DNA of 64,000 nt from Rhynochetos jubatus (lineage: Eukaryota; Chordata; Aves; Eurypygiformes; Rhynochetidae). Below the pieces are notes generated by a model, which saw only the letters and a program-made list of their open reading frames with translations, did no database searches and was not told the origin of the DNA. The stretch is taken from NCBI GenBank assembly GCA_027574665.1, contig CM050652.1, positions 35,669,631 to 35,733,630 of the forward strand, read 5' to 3'. The position numbers and the translations under genes were made by a program. Below are positions 36,437 to 49,018 of this stretch, in pieces (within the stretch, counting starts at the first letter, position 1; every line of letters starts with the position of its first letter).

Positions 36437-36470
36437 TTAAATAATACATGTCTTTCCATGTATTATTTAA
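36437..36470 (+). other. SRGAP1: Perfect 14-bp AU-rich hairpin in SRGAP1 3' UTR
   Basis: TTAAATAATACATG (36437-36450) and its exact reverse complement CATGTATTATTTAA (36457-36470) flank the 6-nt loop TCTTTC. It is too short for a microRNA precursor; a protein-bound or structural RNA element is possible. Confidence 0.7.
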
Positions 36471-37711
36471 GATCTCACCATCGGAAAGCTTGAAGTCGTA
36501 CCGCTCGCTGTGTATGAGAAACTGAGTTTGGGAGGGGAAGAGTAGTGACAAAATTTGATAGACCTAATTACTGAGGTGACAGGATTCAATTCCTGGTGTT
36601 ATTTAGGAGCAACTTACTCCTGCTCTGGTTTACACCCTGTAGATAGGTAATGCAAAGCCCCAGGTGTAAAAAGTACCCCATGAACCGCCTCTGAGAGCCA
36701 AACTGTGCCGGGTACCCGCAAACCTTTCTCAATCCAGCCGCAGCCTTCACGCGTGCCTCAGTTAGAGGAGACGTCTTAATCCACCTCAGCAACTGTGCAG
36801 CATCCGTCAGTGAAGCTCCCGCCCTCTCGACTGTACTGCCCAGCCCACAGGCCAGGGCCAGAGCCTCAGCCAGGCTGGCCCCAGCTGCAGACCAGCCCTG
36901 GTCTGTAGGGTCTGTTGGCTTGGTCGGGACCAGAGATCTTTTCAAGTAGTTCCCCCGTTTACTAGAAACAGTGGAACAAACTGGAACTTCAGCTTTCATT
37001 TTACACGCAGTTTTAGTCTAGCCTTTTTAAATTAACCCACCTGGCATAATTGAGATGGATACCTGTATCTTTAAATTGCATAGGGAATTTTGTATGTTTA
37101 AATAACTGTACTGGGCTCCATAATGCTTATCTTAGAAATTGTTTAGCAGAAGAAACTATTAGAAACAGTGCATTTAGTGAGTGCATCCACTTAGTGCATT
37201 CACACAGTTCAATGTGTAGTTTGATGGTTATTATAGATACTTAAAAGTATAGTAAGTGGATATGTAACAGGAAAGACCGCTACAACTACAGACGTACTAA
37301 AGGGTAACTCCCGCACACCTAATCCAATCAGTATTGTCCTTTACTGTCAAGTTTGATAAATTGCAGTACTGGTAGCTTCCTGCTTGTTGACTGTTACCTA
37401 ATTGTGTCAATGTACATCTGTAGTATGTACATGTGAAAGTGCCTTTAAATTTTAGAGGAGCTTTAGCCTTGCTCTTGTACTGTTGCATTTCCATTGCATC
37501 CTTCCCTGTCTGTGTATGGCTGCATTCCCATTGCATTCCTTCCACTCTTGAAGAACAAATGAAAACATGGAAATTTCACGGTTCTGGAAGAGAAATGTAC
37601 TGTTAATCTGTTGTGACAATGCACTTTTATGTATAGTACTGTACATTTTTGGCATGTACCATTACAAGCTTCAGTATACATTCAGGTTTGTTCCTCATAG
37701 TGTATCTTTAT

Positions 37712-37717
37712 AATAAA
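37712..37717 (+). terminator. SRGAP1: Distal polyadenylation signal of SRGAP1
   Basis: AATAAA in TTTATAATAAAGAAGATG followed within 20-45 nt by GU-rich TCTGTCTGCGCGTGTAGTTG, the usual layout of a functional cleavage site. Predicted cleavage is at about 37730-37740. After it the composition changes and no SRGAP1-like sequence remains. Confidence 0.6.
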
Positions 37718-39517
37718 GAAGATGATAGTTCTGTCTGCGCGTGTAGTTGTGCTGGGTAAACCGCTGTATCCTCTAACGTGGATTGCCACTCTACCTTCCG
37801 CCTAAAGAGACAACAATTCATCCCAACCACCCACACCCCACCCTGCATCAGGTCCCATCACCGTCCTGGCCTGAAGCGCTTGTTACCGGACAGGCTCCTA
37901 CCTACCTGAAAGGGCACCATCCCACTACATTCACCCCAGTCGCTCCGTACCTGAATAGCCCCCAGGAACAGCCCCCAGCCTCACGCAGTTCTGCCTGAGC
38001 ATCCATCGAGAGCGGCCAGCCCTGCTCCCGCTGGCTGTGGGAGCCCTCTGCCACCTTTCCCCAACCACCCACCACCATCCGTCCCTCCTTTGCTCCTCAC
38101 AGGAAAAATGGGTTAAAAAAAAACCCACACTCCAATTTTAAGAACACCGCCTCAGAATGAAAAGAATAAAAATGTCTACCTGGGAGCATTTCTTAGAGCA
38201 GAAAAGTGGGTGCCATCGCACTGGGTGGGGGAGGCAAAGCTTCTCTTCCAGGACCATCAGTCCGAGTAATGGTGGCAATACACACAGCTCCGCAGCCGGC
38301 TCCAGAAACCGGGGGGCCGTGCACATCAGGCTGATGGCTGCACGACAGACGTTCAGCCACGGACCAGGCACTGTCGAAGGTGATTCCTGGGTTTGGACTG
38401 CAGCTGCCCAGACGGGCCCACCGTGCTGCCCAACTTACATGTGTTTAGGGGAGAAAAGCTGCCTGGAAACACGTTTCCAATCCTGCCTTAAAACCAACAA
38501 TCGGGCAGGAGCCGCAGCTGAAAGGGCCAGTTTTAACATCATCTCTGGTCGTGGTTGAGGCCCGCCATCTGCCTGGAGGGGAAGAAGGGGATGGGTGTGA
38601 GGTGGTGTGGGGCAACATGGAGAGGAGTCAGAGCAGGGCTTTCGTTCTTCATGCTGGGAAACCTGCCACAACACAACTCTTCGTTAGCGGGCTCATTGAT
38701 CAGCCTGTGGCGACAGCCTTTGTATCACAGCGTCCAGTGGCCTACTTTGGGTATTTCTTCTCGTCCCCTACCACACAAAAGCCGGCTGAAGAATTCAGGA
38801 GGCGACGGCCAAGGTCATTCCTCACTCAAGGTCCTGCACGGACTAGAGGATGTGTAACCCATTTTCCCCATCAGCCTGCCTGCTGCTAGGGCAAGAGGCT
38901 TCCGTGGCAGCTTACAATCTGTTTTAAAATAGCTGAGAAAACACAAGCGGAGGGGTCGCCTCCTGTCGTGTAACGTGAAGTCAACGTTTCGCTGCGCTGA
39001 CTTCTTAGCTTGCTTACGGGTTTTGTAGCAGAAAAAAGTCCAGCTCTCACAGGGACAAGCGAAGGTTTTGGCAGGTGGCTGGGGAACGCTGACTTTACTG
39101 GCGCTCGGACAAACAAGGCGGGTGATGAGTTATTTCACTGCGAAAAGCGTACTGACAGAACGGACAGCGAGGAGCGGTGGCAGTGGGGTGTTTAGCTCCT
39201 GGGTCACCGCAGAAAACTGCTGTTTGAAGCCACGTGCAGCTCCAGGACACGGCACTGTCTGGCCTCCACCTACGCCTCCTCAGCCAGCGTAAGGGAACGG
39301 CGGAGGCTCAGCCCAGGTTTTAAGTTGTCCTTGGTGGAGACACCTGGTTGAGTACTTACTCTGCAGCTCACGGGGACTTACCCTGCCCAGAAGGATCCAC
39401 GGTCGCTCTGTTCAACCTGCTACCCTGCGGGATGAGCCTTGCTGTTAGTCTGGATGGTACTGGTACACAGGGAACAACTGAAACTCGCCGATGTACTAAC
39501 TTGTGGTGGTACAGGAT

Positions 39518-39558
39518 GAAAGTACAACTCTTGTTGTACTTTCAACAAGAGTTGTACT
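39518..39558. repeat. Compound palindrome (two competing hairpins)
   Basis: AGTACAACTCTTGTTG (39521-39536) is the exact reverse complement of CAACAAGAGTTGTACT (39543-39558), with loop TACTTT. The left part also pairs with itself: GAAAGTACAA (39518-39527) with TTGTACTTTC (39534-39543). The two hairpins exclude each other. Confidence 0.85.
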
Positions 39559-39756
39559 CTTGTACTGCAGGTGGAAACTCTGTAACAAATGAAGCCAAAT
39601 AGATCAACAATTTAGCACCTTAAAATCCAGTTATCATCTAATACAGTTCAATTACTGTTAAAAAAAACTTAAGAAACAATCACTGGTTTAGATGCGCTGC
39701 TGTAACTGCAGCTACTCCCTTGCCATTTTCCGCAGGGGTGTTTGCAGCCCACAGGA

Positions 39757-39889
39757 AGGACTTTCAAGGCCAGGCTGGATGAGGCTTTGAGCAACCTGGT
39801 CTAGTAGAGGGTGTCCCTGCCCATGGCAGGGGGGTTGGAACTAGATGGTCTTTAAGGTCCCTTCCAACCCAAACTGTTCTATGATTCTG
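39757..39889 (+). repeat. CR1 LINE 3' end
   Basis: Typical bird CR1 3' terminus: TTTCAAGGCCAGGCTGGATG, GAGGCTTTGAGCAACCTGGT, CCCTGCCCATGGCAGGGGGG, GGTCCCTTCCAACCC, ending TTCTATGATTCTGA. It keeps the terminal ATTCT repeat and is strongly 5'-truncated. It shares its overlapping part with the copy that starts at 63851, so both are of the same or closely related subfamilies. Confidence 0.95.
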
Positions 39890-42800
39890 ACTCACACTGT
39901 AGAATTCCATGGAGCACTGTCCCCTGTGGGAGGGACCCCACGCTGGAGCAGGGGCAGAGTGTGAGGATCCCTCCCTCTGAGGAGGAAGGAGAGGCAGAGA
40001 CAATGTGTGATGGACTGACCACAAACCCCATTCCCCATCCCCCTGCGCTGCTGGAGGGGAGGAGGTAGAGGAATGGGAGCAAAGCTGAGCCTGATTTTTA
40101 AGATCTGCTTTGTTTTGTCTCTCACTGTCCTACTCTGATCTGACTGGTAACTAATTACATTGATTTTTCTTCCCCAGGTCAAGCCTGTTTTGCCCATGAC
40201 CATAGCAGTGAGTGATCCCTCCCTGTCCTTGTCTTGACTCCCTCATATTTTCTCCTCCCCACCCCACTCATTGCTCCCAGTGAGCAAGCAGCTGTGTGGT
40301 GCTCAGTTCCCAGCTGGGCCTAAACCACGACAGACTATTATTTCAGCTGCTCCAATCTAGCCACCCTGCTGATCAACAAGGTCAAAACCGGTGGAGAGAG
40401 GGGAAACAGAAGAAGGCAAGTCACAGCCCAGGCCATCTGATGCTCGTCCCAGCCAGACTGGGGAACAAACTTGTGTGGTTGTGCTAAGCCAGACTTAAGG
40501 GAGAAGAGAGCGATATATTTCCTTACCTTCTCACTCACGTGGCAAACACGGTGAGAGCCGGCAGGCCCGCACACTGGAAGGCGACACGCAGAATTTGATG
40601 CTGACTGAGGGACTAAATAACATTAAATCACATCAACCGGGTCTGGCTGAATTGAACGAGTCAGCGGGTTTTCTCCCACCTTTCTCAGGACACAGATGCA
40701 AACCGAATGCAGCAGGAACACAGTTTTGATGCCTAGCTCAGCCGCCAGCTGAGCCTGTGCCCCATGGCAGCACAGGGACCGTGCGTCCCCCGTGGTGCCG
40801 CTGCCACCTCCCAGCAGGGTCAGGCCACGCTGGTCACCGCAGACACCCCAGGGCGGCTTTTTGGTCTGGGGCTGAAGGTTGAGGATTGTTACATTTTTTT
40901 AATTAACAAACCACATCATTGATTTTTCTTTTTTTCCAAGTAGCGTAGTAATGGAAGAAGAGTGTGAAGTACAAGGCGAAACAAATTCAGCTGTAAAATA
41001 TGAAGATAGACAAGTTGTGCTGCACAAAGGAGGTCAGGCACTTGTGGGACTGAAATCAATAGTAGCTGCACTCAGGATGGCAGCATGGATAAACCAAAAC
41101 CAAACGCTGCCTGTTCTTATTTCCGTGGAGCACATCGATTCCTCCCTTAATATCTGCTGCCTGCATTTTCAGTAGCGTACGCCGACATCTATAAACCCCG
41201 ACCAAACAACATAAAACAGTGATTTACATTTATTTGAATGAATTACCTTCTGGGAGGGACAAATCACTGGGACCAGCGCTGCTCTGGAGGGAATAACAGA
41301 GTCATTGAAACAGTCGTTTTTCTGGCAGCGACTGCTTGATCGTGATGAAATAGCATTAACGTGGGGATTGTAACCAGAGCCATGAACAGCGAATTTAATT
41401 TTAAGTGGAAAATACCTAAAATCCTTCACAACTTTGACCAAGAACTGCTGAGTACTGTGGAACAACTCACGGCAGCACATCCTTTGGTTTTTTTCCTGCC
41501 CACAGTGTTTTCAGAGGCAGCGGTTACAGTGGTACACCCACAGCCCTGGTAACCAGCACCGAGGTGAGCACAACAGGGTCATCCACCAATACTTGCAGAT
41601 TTAAGATGAATTTCACTTGGATGGTTTTCTCAGCTCTTTAAATGTTTGGGGGTTTTATTCCTGAGTGCTACTCCAAGAATGTGTCAAAACTTAATTTCAG
41701 ACCTAGTGTCAAGATCTTCTTTTTAATTTGTCGTACGAAGCTTATTTTATGACTAAATCAAAGTTACTCAGAATAAAATCGGTTCACATACAAGGTTACC
41801 ATCGAGGATTGAAACGTGGCTAAGCTGGAGCTGACAAATCCTGTACTTAATTCTGAACTGTCCTCTGCTCCACTTCCAAAACTATAAATTTTTTAAAAAT
41901 TATAATACCTACCTTCACATATCATTTCTCAGAACCATAGAGCGGGGTGGATTGCAAAATTCCTGCTTCATGTTCTATTTCTGGTTAAGAAAATACAGTC
42001 ACGGGATCTGTTGAGGAGGAAAAGCCCTCCCTCCCCACGCAGCCCCAGTGACAGGTGAGAGGGGAGCACGAAGGCAGGCAGCAGCGTGGGGACAGAGCAC
42101 GTCCGCATCAGAGGGACCCCCATTTTCACACACCTACAGGACCACCCCTCTCCTGCACCCCCAGGTTGGCAGCGCTGTGGGTCCTGCCCAGCTTTCTCCA
42201 GCCCCAGCCCCAGGTGTAGTCAGTGGCTGAGGAGCATGATCTGGGGGCTTTACTGCTCTTGGGGTGTTTGGGTATTTGGGGGACTCCAGAAGAAAGCCAA
42301 GGCCAGGCACACAGCACAACGTTGAAAATTGAGACCTCCTCAGATCCCCTTGGCTGGGTTTGAGGACACTGCAGCGAGTGCTCCAGAGGCTGGGAGAAAC
42401 AAAAACCCACCACCACCAAGGCTTTTCTTTCCTCCCCCCCCCGCAAGAATAGGACAACGTAACAAGGAACTTTTGGGAGAGACTGAACAGAAATACCACA
42501 ACACAACTTGAGCAACCGGCCTGAGCAACGTTTGCCTTGATGCTGCCGTTACACCTCAGTCCTTCGAAACGCTCCAGGTATTAAAAATGAACTCACTTTG
42601 TCAAATACTGGAAGTTTATGAATAAAATAGTTTCTTGTGTACTGTAGGCCTAAATACCATTTGTATCTGTGTACATCCATGAGGTGTGCACATGAAAATG
42701 TATATGTTCGGCGAAGCAGCAGCCGATTTATGAGCCTTTCTATAGAAACCTGAGTTTCTTCTCTACCTGCATTGTAATGTAGGGTCTCCGGTTTGACCTC

Positions 42801-44149
42801 TATAGAAATAACCTGATTTTCTGTTTACAGGTCCTCCGTTTTGGTGTTCACTGCTTCACTGTTTTTACCTTTTCCTACTTTAGAGGCGTACCAGCAAGCT
42901 CCAGTATTTAAATGCAATTTTTGTGTGCACTGCAGTTCCATCTCCAATATCAGCTATACTACTTATTACAGTAAAGTAAACACAATTTTTCCAGAGATCT
43001 ATTAGCAATGCTAGTCATGGAATAATTCTGTTCTGCTTAAAGTGGTTTTCATTCTTAAATAAAAATTGATGGGAAGGCAATTCCTGCTGATAATTTAACA
43101 TTTTCCCAACATTTCCTTTTTTTGATGAAAAAATAGAGAGTTCTGCTCAGGCCTTACAAATTTCCCAGCGATTGCCAGCCAGCCCAGGTGTCAGCTGAGC
43201 AATGAGCCCTGTTTGAGGGTGCCTGTGCTGCGTGGCAGCACTATCCTGGTCCCTGCACCTCGACCTCCAGCCCTCACCCCACCAACAGCTCTGGCCATAG
43301 CAATGTCAGTAGGACATTTTCCACCACTGTTAACCTGAACGTCAATGCGCATGAGAGCGATCAGATCTAAACCTCTCCCCTAATACAGTCCAAATCACAC
43401 ACATCATGGTCCAAGTACAGCAGCATTCAAATGCCACAGGAGTCAATCCAGACCTCGACAACTTGGAGGAGAATTGGGGGCAAATGTGCAACCTGTGCTG
43501 TCCCTACAAAGCTTCTGAGAGTCAGACATTATCCCCAAGGCTCTTTGGTAAAGCCAGCTCGAGCATCTCCAGCACCTGTGGTGGCTCATGTTTCCTCCCT
43601 GCCTCCAGGGCACCCACTTCTTCAAAGCACTGACAATCCTGACTCATCTGACTGAAGGAAAGATCCCAGCGTCAACTAAAGACACATCAGACAGGAAAAA
43701 CACATTTGCATGTGGCAGAAATACTCCCAGAACAAGGTGCTGCAATACTGCAAAAGGAAATATGAATCACTTTGCTGTTACACTTACGTGCAGGAATATT
43801 TTTCAGCATTGCTTGCAGTACCCTGAGTAATGGCCAGGGATAATCTGGTCTGTTCATAACTTCTGCCAAGATAGTGCTGAAGTAAGATCAGTGCTCTTCT
43901 CTCCCCAGACATTTGTAATTCCGTCCTGATCTCTTAGAAATGTTATTTGTTACCTCCGCTGGCTGTGCAGCCGCAAGCCCCCGTAAGGAGATGCTGGGCA
44001 GCCCCTTCCCAGCCACTATGTTCCCTGGGGTGGACATCCCACTCTGTTGGAGGCAGAGGATAACCAGGGGAAAGGACCTGAGCACGGGATGCTCTTAAAC
44101 CAGTCAGAAGAGGATTCTGTGTTAGAGTGGCGAAGTACAGGACAGTCGA

Positions 44150-44519
44150 GAAGGGAAGTTGACAGTGCCCAGTACAGGGGGACAATCCCTGCCCTAGTCC
44201 TGCTGGCCACACTGTTCCTGATGCTGGCCAGGATGCCACTGGCCTTCTTGGCCACCTGGGCACACTGCTGGCTCCTATTCAGCCGGCTGTCAACCAATAC
44301 CCCCAGGCCCTTTTTCGCTGGGCAGCTTTCCAGCCACTCATCCCCAAGCCTGCAGCGTTGCAGGGGGTTGGTGTGACCCAAGTGTAGGACCCAGCACGTG
44401 GCCTTGTTGAACCTCATACAGTTGGCCTCTGACCATCAATCCCTCTGCAGAGCCTTCCTACCCTCAGGCAGATCAACACTCCCACCCAACTTGGCGTCAT
44501 CTGCAAACTTACTGAGGGT
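44150..44519 (-). pseudogene. CR1 LINE fragment with remnant of the reverse-transcriptase ORF (antisense)
   Basis: Antisense phrases typical of the CR1 ORF2 3' part: CCTGCTGGCCACACTGTTCC, TTGGCCACCTGGGCACACTG, GGGCAGCTTTCCAGCCACTC, TGTGACCCAAGTGTAGGACC, CCTTGTTGAACCTCATACA, CACCCAACTTGGCGTCATC. The - strand frame starting at about 44417 reads [17 protein letters not shown] and [18 protein letters not shown], the C-terminal reverse-transcriptase region of CR1. It is truncated at both ends and lacks a short segment near 44437, so it is inactive. Homology fades below about 44150. Confidence 0.88.
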
Positions 44520-45603
44520 ACTTTGGAAACTTCAGTTCCCTTTGTGTATCATTACATGTACTACTCGGAGTATGAAATATTTTCAAATCTAGCTTGTACC
44601 TCAGGGTATCCAAATATATTAAAAATTCATGGTTCGATTCATAAAAGTTGCTCTCAGTTTGTGTGGGTTTTCTGCAGAGCTTAACTTTTAAGGAGAGCTG
44701 AACACAATTCTTGGCAGAAGCACTGGCATTCGGCCTGCTGCCAGCAAGAGCCCATCCCATATGAAAACACAGGGCTTAGTATATTGACTTGGCCTCCAAA
44801 ATACACCATTTGGATTTTTATAAAGGAAAAACCCTCTACAAGGCCTAACCCAAACTGTTCAACAGCCCCTGATCAGCTTCTGCTTAAATATGACTGATTA
44901 TTTCACAAGTGACACCCTCTCTGTCAGACTTAAATACCATCCCAGCGGGTCCCACAGTCCTTCAGGAGACTCAAGACTTACAACTATACCTCTCATTTTA
45001 TGTATTAGACATTAACTCTACTTGCATCTTTATGAAAATATCGCATACCTACGTTATAAATTACAGAAGGCTGGACTGTAAAGATACCATACAGCAAATA
45101 AGTTTAAGCAATCAAAAGGTCGACCACAAACTGAGAAAACATTTCTTTCACAGCCGAACACCTTGTTAATACAAGACATAAAACAAAACACGAAGCGGCA
45201 CAGACAGAGAAAACAAAGCTGGCTTGTAACAGGATTTTCCCCTTCACAGCAAATTCTACAAGCTTAAATATATTTTCCACAATAAAAATGGACAAAAGTA
45301 GTCCACTTTTATTTGGGAAGTTCAGCTCAATGACCTGAGGACACTGAAACATGACCGCTCTCCCTCCCACGGCCAGCGCATGCTGCCCTCTGCTCAGCAG
45401 GACCCTGAGAAGTTGTTCACCCAGTGAAATACGAGTCAGATAAACTGAGGTTTTCATAACACTCTTAGTAGCAGCAAGTCTTACCCCAAACTCAGGAGTC
45501 CCAGCTCTTACCTCCCTAAAGTTGCTTCCTATGGGTCACAAACACCACGGGAGGCGATGGAAATTCATAGTCTTTCAAACTCCAGCTGTTAATCATTCAT
45601 GCT

Positions 45604-45663
45604 TTGTAAATGTCCTGCAGCCATTGTAAATGTCCTGCAGCCATTGTAAATGTCCTGCAGCCA
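45604..45663 (+). repeat. Perfect tandem repeat, 3 x 20 bp
   Basis: Three identical copies of TTGTAAATGTCCTGCAGCCA in direct succession. Identity of all copies implies a recent expansion. No spacers, so it is not CRISPR-like. Confidence 0.95.
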
Positions 45664-47257
45664 CCAACTTTTCAAAAACGTTACTTTTTTTGACACTACT
45701 TTCTTTTAAATGAATCTGTTAACATCAAGTGTCCCTCGGTGAGCTCTTAAGAGTGTTTTATAGAGAAATATCCCCCATACGTGTATTTTTTTAGCAGCCA
45801 CTTGATTAAACTGCTAAGACATCATTTTTCACTTCTCCCATTTACTGTGCAACCAATTACTTTTGGATCCCTGCAAGGATAAGATGGAAAGCTCTTGGTT
45901 TCTCTTTCAAGTCTCCATTAAACACGCACACTGGTTTCACACTCATACCCCAAACCTGGAGGACAGGACATTTTCTGCTCCCAAAGTTTTGGGAAAGTTC
46001 CCTAACATCATTCCTCAGCCAACAGACACATCAAGAAGGGATAACACCCCCCACATTTTTATGGACATACATTTATTTACATATTTAGGAAGGCTGAAGG
46101 TGACAATATCACAAGTTTAAATCCATTGATGCAGCACACCATCAAACCCAGCTCACCAGCATCCCAATTACCTTCACGTGGATGGACAACTTGTCCCTCC
46201 TGGACTTTCTTTGCATTTTAGCAAACAGCGTTCCGCGTTACGTTCATGGTGGAGTATGGAGAGCCCATTGTCCGTGCCTTGATTTTGTTCACAGAAGGAA
46301 AAAGATCGGGCCACAGGGCCCATTTCTTTTGGTAGTTCTTTGTAGCTTGCTGCAACATCTCATTAACACTCCTTGCCACGTAAAGAAGCAGTGATGTACA
46401 TATCAGAGGAGTTTTACTGCTGTTTAAAATTGCCTCCACTCATCTACTAACTGTAATAGTTTGTTGAACATCTTAGAAAAATCTCTAGGACAAACACTCA
46501 CTTATGAGAGCTTCCTATTAAAATACTTGCAGCAATTTCACAAACCCTCCTTCCAGCAAGAGAACAAGTTTCTGAACTCACGCTGTCCTTGTAAATAAAC
46601 ACTTTCCCAAAAGACAAGGGGTTTGTATCTAGTAGAGTTAATTTAGCATTATTGAAAAGTTCTCTGAGTGCCCATAAATCCCAAATTTAGTCATCAGCAG
46701 GCTTGCACGTCCTCTAATCCTGTGAGCAGCCTCCACTGCAAGAAGTTACTAGCGTGACTTCAAACAGTATCCTTCACCTCAGTGAGCTTTAAAGTTTTTC
46801 AGCAGCTGAAGACAGTTAAATCCACCGCTCTCAAGATACAGTGGAGAAGGAGCACTCAGCAAGTCCGGGCATACGTCTTCCGATCTACACCAGTGTAATG
46901 CCGGAGTTATTCATGATTTCAAGAGCCAGTTTTCTTTTATTATCAGAAAGACTGATAAGGTAGGAAAAAAAAAAAATCACTGTGGCATGAGATTTCTTTA
47001 GGTCACTTGCCAAAATTCAGGCACAATAATATACCTGCAGAACAGCAATGCAGTTTACAAATCTGCATTCACTGGCGTCAGCCGATCTGGGACCCAGCTG
47101 GATTCACATCACAGTTTATGCCTGAATAAATATCCAAATAAAGATCCTCTGAAGTCTTTCATACTTCATTTATTTGTAATTGCCCCATGACTGTGGACTT
47201 GCATTAACCCAAACAAAAGTAGATTGAGCAGAACGTAGCAGAGAGCAGGGACTATCT

Positions 47258-47284
47258 GGGGCTGGGGGAGGGGGGAGGGAGGGG
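47258..47284 (+). other. G-quadruplex-prone run
   Basis: GGGGCTGGGGGAGGGGGGAG followed by GGAGGGG: at least four G-runs with 1-2 nt loops in the intergenic region. Confidence 0.6.
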
Positions 47285-49018
47285 TTTGAATGGCTTCCAG
47301 GGCTGATGCAACACCTGAAAAACAAGATGGGCACTGCACATGCCTCACACCTTGAGATTATGGTTTTGTGTCGATGGCACAACCCAAGGAGACTCTGGAT
47401 TTAAGTCCAGCACTTGAAAGATTCAAGCAAGTAAAAACACAGAGTATTTTGCATGAAAAGCAACAAGCAGTAGGAAGATGAGACGACACAGCGGAGGTGT
47501 CACCTCTGCAAGATCTTTAACGAAATGGAGCAACATTTTCCTAATATTTTACACAGCTGCTTGTAAAACTAATGGCTCCAGGAAGTCTGTGTTAAGAAGC
47601 CAACCAAGAAAGGCTGCACCAGGGTTGACTACAGGACCATATAGCTCTGTACCTCATCTCTAACACGGACCCCTGGATATATCCAGGAAAGTTCGGAAAA
47701 ACAGGTCCAGCACACGGCTGCACCCCACTGCTTCCCAACAACTGGTAGCTGAGAGTTTACTTCACCCAGAGGCTGCAGGTTTTTTGGCTTAAGTTACTAC
47801 ATGGGAATAACAACAGCTCAGTGAATTTCTGAAAGCTGAGTTTCTTAGGTCAATGAATTTAACATCATTTATGGGAGTAATAATAAAGCTGAAAACAAGG
47901 AAAAAACAAATGAAACTCTTTTGTAGATGTCAATAGTGGTGCTGTAAGAGCTGGCCTTTGTTTAGAAGAACTAGAACAAGCTCTCCAGCTCACGTAGCTG
48001 ACAGGACCTCCTCACATCAGTTGTATGCTGAAGCACGCAGTAATCAGAGCTTTTTAAAGCAAAAAGGACTTCAAACATATCACTGCGATTACTTTCTGAA
48101 ATCCAAAGCTACACAGCCTCAAACATAACGCAGATTCCAACCCAGCACTGGATAGGTGCAAATCCCAAGACACTTCTGAGTCAGTATTGTTCCTATGCTC
48201 CCCAGCAATTAATACAAAACCAAATTGTTGAATATGCTCTGAACTCTAGGAGTTTGCTTGCTTGCACAACTGAAAAAACACAGCTGATCAGAATGCTCTT
48301 CGTTTCTATAGGGGTAAAATAGGAGCGACATCAGCTCTTCTAAGGAAAGAACCATTGAAAGCAATATAATTTACATACAGTCTACTTGTTCTGTTGATGA
48401 CCTGCATGAAAAAACCCTGCCAAGGAGGAACTGATGCACAGCTCATGAGTAAGGGAAAAAGATTGTGTATTGCTCTTGAAGCCCCAGAAGGAAGAGAAAG
48501 CAAAAGTAATTAAAATAAAACTGCAACAAATAGATGCATTTTCAGGGCAGAACATACATGATTCTACACTAAAAGGGACTATCTGAAGCAAACTTACTTC
48601 AGCTTAAAATTATTTTTTCAGACTGGCACATATTGTCCTACAGCATTTATCATGAGCAGATAGAGAGATGCAGAGCACGCACAAGGTTAAGGAAGAGCCT
48701 GGAAACAACCTCACTAGCGGAAGTATGTTTTACTAACACACCTTGTGTCAACCTAGTGCACACACTTAAGTTAGGATTAGCAACTTATGGCTCACCAGAG
48801 TTCTGGTCTTAACTTTGTAAATGCGAAAGAAAAAATTTAGCACTGGGATGCAGAAAACCAGGTAATGGTCTTGGAAGGAGGACAGATACGTTCATCCACT
48901 GTGGTGGGTGCAAGCACTTCTACCAAGGAAAAAGATACGAGGCGCACGGTCAAGCTCAGAGCCCCCCAGAACAGCATCTATCACCGTCCTGCGGAAACGT
49001 GACAAAAAATTCCGCTCC

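Larger units (their letters stand above)
34976..37735 (+). other. SRGAP1: SRGAP1 3' UTR (inferred end)
   Basis: Non-coding stretch from the stop codon to the best polyadenylation signal. It contains two earlier AATAAA hexamers, a G-quadruplex-prone run at 35346-35372, a CpG-rich patch at about 35,920-36,070, a perfect AU-rich hairpin at 36437-36470 and several TGTACAT motifs near 37,410-37,655. The antisense 176-codon frame in it (35876-36406) is unrecognised. The extent is inferred and needs transcript data. Confidence 0.65.

Noticed and set aside
36437-36470. Hairpin as a microRNA precursor
   Set aside because: The stem is only 14 bp with a 6-nt loop, far shorter than a Drosha/Dicer substrate.
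43943-44417. Antisense frame resembling an enzyme fragment
   Set aside because: Matches the CR1 retrotransposon reverse transcriptase, so it is a repeat and not a host gene.
45604-45663. Direct repeats suggestive of a CRISPR array
   Set aside because: The copies abut without spacers and the genome is vertebrate. It is a minisatellite.
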